Assembly: GCA_019348475.1 (NCBI GenBank)
Contig: JAHWJJ010000204.1
Span: 1 to 7,870, forward strand
Reading direction: 5' to 3'
DNA length: 7,870 nucleotides
Source of the DNA: Gemmatimonadota bacterium
Lineage (GTDB): Bacteria > Gemmatimonadota > Gemmatimonadetes > Longimicrobiales > Longimicrobiaceae
Part shown: one piece after another, positions 5,756-7,870 of the stretch
Layout of the letters: each line of letters begins with the position of its first letter
Numbering within the stretch: position 1 is the first letter of the stretch
Program-made: the position numbers and the translations under genes
Notes under the pieces: model-generated
The model's database searches: none
What the model was told of the DNA's origin: nothing
What the model saw: the letters and a program-made list of their open reading frames with translations, nothing else

Positions 5756-6883
5756 TCAGCGGCCGATGGCGCGCAGCAGGTCGTCCATGGCGAGCGAGCA
5801 GCCGCGGGCTTCGGCGCCGGCGGCCCGGCCCAGCACGCGGAACCCCGCCGGCCAGGTGACACCCAGGTCGGCGGTCTGGATCGCCATCACGGACCCGAGG
5901 TTCGCCAGGTCGAAGTGGCGCAGCACCCCGGTCTCGCCGTGCGGCAGGGGCCGCAGCGTTTCGGGATCGGTGGCCTGCGTGCGCACCCAGGGCGGACCCG
6001 CGTGCAGCCGCTCCGCCGGTGCCGCGGCCGATCCCGCCACGCCGTCGTAGAACTGCGACGACATCTCCGTCATCCCGTACTCGTTCACGCACCTGTCGTG
6101 CGGGATGCCCAGCATCTCCTCCACCGCGCCGTACAGTTCCTCGCGCCTAACCTCGCGCGAGCGGCCCTTGAAGCCGCCCGTGTCCATCAGCCGCGACCCG
6201 CTCGGCAGGTGAAGGCGCGTGCCGTCCTCCCGGAGCGCATCCAGCCAGTGCACCAGGGCGAACGCGGTGCCCAGGATGCACACGGGCTCCCCTTCCCTTT
6301 CGGCGGCCTGGAGGGCGTCGTCAAGACCCCCGTGGTCGATGCCGCCGTCGGGCGACACGTACCATCCGCTCTGCGCGCTGCCGAAGTCCGCCACCACCGC
6401 GCCCGCCATGTGCGAAAGCGACGAGTCGGGCATCTCCTGCGGCCGCGGGATCAGCGAGACGATCCGCGGGCGCGCGCCGTCGGGGAGCAGGTGCGCCCGG
6501 AAGCCGGCCCGCAGCGCGGCGTCGTAGAGCGACAGGTCGGGAAGGTAGTGCGTGCCGCGGCGCTCCGGGCCCGCCGTGGTGCCGCTGGTGCGGAAGACGG
6601 CGGCCGCGTCGGCCGGTTCGCCGCAGACCAGCGCCGCCGCCTTGAACGCGTCCGCAGGCACCGCCGGGATCTCGCCCCAGTGCGCCACGGTGGATGGGGA
6701 TGCCCCGCGCCGCTCGCAGAACGCCCGGTACGGCGCGTTGCAGGCGAACTGGTGCGCGAACACCGCCAGCGCCAGCCGCTCGAACTCCTGCTCCGCCATC
6801 GCGCCGCCCGTACCCGCGGCGATGCGGTGGAGGAGCTCGTCGCGCAGCGCGTCGGGCGGTGGGGTGGACCGGATCGGCGGCAT
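5756..6883 (-). CDS. LuxE-family acyl-protein synthetase / PaaK-like ligase
   Basis: This 375-residue cytoplasmic protein belongs to the LuxE branch of the adenylate-forming enzymes and is close to the LuxE length of about 370-380. LuxE activates a fatty acid with ATP, passes it to its own cysteine and hands it to the LuxC reductase. Visible motifs are the phosphate-binding loop TSGTTAGP (99-106), MDTGGFKGRS (233-242), the adenylate motif NEYGMTEMSSQFYD (267-280), TADLG (337-341) and GR (352-353). RGCSLAMDD near the end places C362 close to where Vibrio LuxE carries its acyl-accepting Cys364, which argues for true acyl-protein synthetase chemistry over a simple CoA ligase. No luxC, luxD or luciferase gene is in the window. 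Here the acyl acceptor may instead be a reductase or carrier encoded elsewhere. The start at the ATG ending at 6883 has no clear Shine-Dalgarno. The natural acid substrate cannot be told from sequence. Confidence 0.85.
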   Translation of the reverse strand: MPPIRSTPPPDALRDELLHRIAAGTGGAMAEQEFERLALAVFAHQFACNAPYRAFCERRGASPSTVAHWGEIPAVPADAFKAAALVCGEPADAAAVFRTSGTTAGPERRGTHYLPDLSLYDAALRAGFRAHLLPDGARPRIVSLIPRPQEMPDSSLSHMAGAVVADFGSAQSGWYVSPDGGIDHGGLDDALQAAEREGEPVCILGTAFALVHWLDALREDGTRLHLPSGSRLMDTGGFKGRSREVRREELYGAVEEMLGIPHDRCVNEYGMTEMSSQFYDGVAGSAAAPAERLHAGPPWVRTQATDPETLRPLPHGETGVLRHFDLANLGSVMAIQTADLGVTWPAGFRVLGRAAGAEARGCSLAMDDLLRAIGR

Positions 6884-6973
6884 CGGCTACGTAACAGGTA
6901 AATGCCCTCAGGAGCGAACGGATGCGCAAAGTCGCGGTCGAAGCAGTTGCCCCCCGCCGGCCCTCCGCCGGAC

Positions 6974-7015
6974 CGAAGTCCCAGCGGTTGCGGATGACCG
7001 CGGCGAAGTCCCAGC
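6974..7015. repeat. 12-bp direct repeat pair
   Basis: CGAAGTCCCAGC occurs at 6974-6985 and again at 7004-7015, exactly 30 bp apart, separated by a segment rich in GCGG. Each copy is followed by a GG-containing extension (CGG in the first, CGG after one position in the second). Confidence 0.75.
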
Positions 7016-7019
7016 CGGA

Positions 7020-7033
7020 GCGAATGAATTCGC
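7020..7033. repeat. Short palindrome GCGAAT-GA-ATTCGC
   Basis: GCGAAT (7020-7025) and ATTCGC (7028-7033) are perfect inverted repeats around GA, and they include an EcoRI-like GAATTC core. A further AATTCGCG lies at 7041-7048. Confidence 0.6.
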
Positions 7034-7044
7034 CGCTGGAAATT

Positions 7045-7067
7045 CGCGAAGTCCGCCTTCGCGGACT
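7045..7067. repeat. Overlapping, mutually exclusive hairpins
   Basis: CGCGAAG (7045-7051) pairs with CTTCGCG (7057-7063), while AGTCCGC (7050-7056) pairs with GCGGACT (7061-7067). Both stems are 7 bp and perfect, and they share bases so only one can form at a time. Confidence 0.7.
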
Positions 7068-7099
7068 GCTCCTGCCGCACGCGGAGTGCGTACACACCC

Positions 7100-7188
7100 G
7101 CGGCCCCTCCGCAGTTGAAGCCCCGCGCAGTTTGCGGGGCTTTCCGCCCTTGTTGCGGCGGCTTCAGCCGCTCTGGCGCAGGGGCCGC
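7100..7188. repeat. Nested inverted repeats (branched fold), possible 3' terminator of the kinase gene
   Basis: An outer 9-bp perfect stem pairs GCGGCCCCT (7100-7108) with AGGGGCCGC (7180-7188). Inside it CCGCA (7109-7113) pairs with TGCGG (7154-7158), enclosing a perfect 9-bp hairpin AAGCCCCGC (7118-7126) with GCGGGGCTT (7134-7142). A small hairpin CGGC (7159-7162) with GCCG (7167-7170) around TTCA completes a three-way-junction-like arrangement. It starts 52 bp after the kinase stop on the minus strand, so it could end that transcript, but no long T-run follows in that direction. Confidence 0.6.
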
Positions 7189-7240
7189 CCTGCTGCACCA
7201 GATGCCGCTCGTCCGCCGCGGGTGCGCCCTCAGCCGGCGC

Positions 7241-7870
7241 TCACACCGCCACCAGGAACCCGGCGGGCAGCGACAGGGTGAACGTGGAGCCGACGCCCGG
7301 CCTGGACCGGACGGAGACGTCGCCGCCCAGCCGGCGGGCGAGCTGACGAGAGAGGGCCAGCCCCATCCCCGTGCCGCCGTACCGGCGCGTGGCGGAGCCG
7401 TCGATCTGGCGGAACTGGTCGAAGATGGCCTCCAGGTCCTGCGCCGCGATTCCGATCCCCGTATCCTCCACCTCCCACACCACCGAATGCCGCGCGTCGC
7501 CGCCCGCGCGCGCTTCCGGCGTCCAGGGCGAGCCGCTGCTCACGCGCACCCGCACCGTCACCTGCCCCGCCGGCGTGAACTTGTAGGCGTTGGAGACCAG
7601 GTTGCGAAGGATGCGCACCACCTGGCTGGGGTCGGTGCGCACCGGCACCGCCGCGTCCGGCGCCTGCGTCCGCACCTCCACCCCGGGCGCGGGGTCCGGC
7701 GCACCGGCCATCGCCGCGCGGGCCAGCGCCACCGCGTCGCAGGTCTCCGGGCGCACCTCCAGCCGGCCCAGCTGCAGGTTGGCCAGGCTCAACAGGTCGT
7801 CGATCAGCCCCATCAGCTGGGTCACGGCCTCTTCCACCTTCTGCAGCGCGTGCAGCTGCTCCTCGCTCAC
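7241..7870 (-). CDS. Sensor histidine kinase, C-terminal part (5' end outside window)
   Basis: These are the last 209 residues of a two-component sensor kinase, which autophosphorylates on His and passes phosphate to a response regulator. Residues 1-35 of the visible part form the second helix of the dimerisation domain (EEQLHALQKVEEA, then LIDDLLSLANLQLGRLEV). The phospho-accepting H-box lies beyond the window edge. The ATPase domain is complete: N-box ILRNLVSNAYKFTP (87-100, with N90 and N94), G1 box DTGIG (136-140), F-box FDQFRQ (150-155) and G2 box GGTGMGLAL (165-173). An Ala/Gly-rich insert at about 111-127 separates strands before the G1 box. No receiver domain follows, so this is not a C-terminal hybrid kinase. 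The first visible codon is GTG, but family alignment shows that it is internal. The ligand and partner regulator are not visible. Confidence 0.93.
   Translation of the reverse strand: MSEEQLHALQKVEEAVTQLMGLIDDLLSLANLQLGRLEVRPETCDAVALARAAMAGAPDPAPGVEVRTQAPDAAVPVRTDPSQVVRILRNLVSNAYKFTPAGQVTVRVRVSSGSPWTPEARAGGDARHSVVWEVEDTGIGIAAQDLEAIFDQFRQIDGSATRRYGGTGMGLALSRQLARRLGGDVSVRSRPGVGSTFTLSLPAGFLVAV

Larger units (their letters stand above)
6884..7240. other. Repeat- and palindrome-rich intergenic region
   Basis: These 357 bp separate two minus-strand genes and hold no convincing gene. The short open frames are compositionally unlike the flanking proteins. The region contains a 12-bp direct repeat (6974-6985, 7004-7015), a near-palindrome at 7020-7033, overlapping alternative hairpins at 7045-7067 and a nested set of inverted repeats at 7100-7188. 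It reads as a mosaic of extragenic repeat modules. The promoter of the LuxE-like gene should be here but I could not place it. Confidence 0.6.

Noticed and set aside
6321..7198. Minus-strand open frames in the 6884-7240 gap
   Set aside because: They overlap the LuxE-like gene in another frame or consist of translated palindromes and repeats, with no recognisable domain.

Overview
This is a very GC-rich chromosomal window with strong G/C preference at third codon positions and dense antisense shadow ORFs. The gene content is ordinary and bacterial: glycolysis, c-di-GMP signalling, a DHH phosphoesterase, a LuxE-type ligase and a sensor kinase. The hairpin-rich, apparently modular intergenic DNA reminds me of Gemmatimonadota (Longimicrobium-like) genomes. 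That assignment is recognition from memory and is not proven here; a myxobacterium or another high-GC soil bacterium remains possible.

Layout: (1) 1-714 (+) is the 3' end of a 6-phosphofructokinase gene, cut by the window edge. (2) 715-1009 is a noncoding gap with a good extended -10 element. (3) 1010-2365 (+) encodes a GAF-GGDEF diguanylate cyclase with intact catalytic and inhibitory-site motifs, closed by an intrinsic terminator at 2398-2431. (4) 2558-3739 (+) encodes a DHH/DHHA1 (NrnA-like) phosphoesterase. (5) 3740-4173 is a 434-bp gap in which I see no gene. (6) 4174-4827 (-) encodes a 217-residue protein whose C-terminus resembles the V4R ligand-binding domain. (7) 4828-5167 is a divergent intergenic region with two adjacent G-rich octamer tandem arrays, (GGGGTGAA)n and (GGGGACAA)n, followed by GC hairpins. 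(8) 5168-5734 (+) encodes a YdjM/DUF457-type membrane metal-dependent hydrolase. It converges, with a 21-bp gap, on (9) 5756-6883 (-), a LuxE-family acyl-protein synthetase-like gene with no luxC or luxABD partner in view. (10) 6884-7240 is a repeat- and palindrome-rich gap containing a computable branched fold. (11) 7241-7870 (-) is the C-terminal half of a sensor histidine kinase that runs off the window.

The genes do not form one obvious operon. The most suggestive functional pairing is the diguanylate cyclase followed on the same strand by a DHH/DHHA1 protein. NrnA-type members of that family degrade short oligonucleotides such as pGpG, the breakdown product of c-di-GMP. I see no clear undescribed multi-gene system. 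The most unusual sequence is intergenic: the twin G-quadruplex-type arrays and the nested inverted repeats at 7045-7188.
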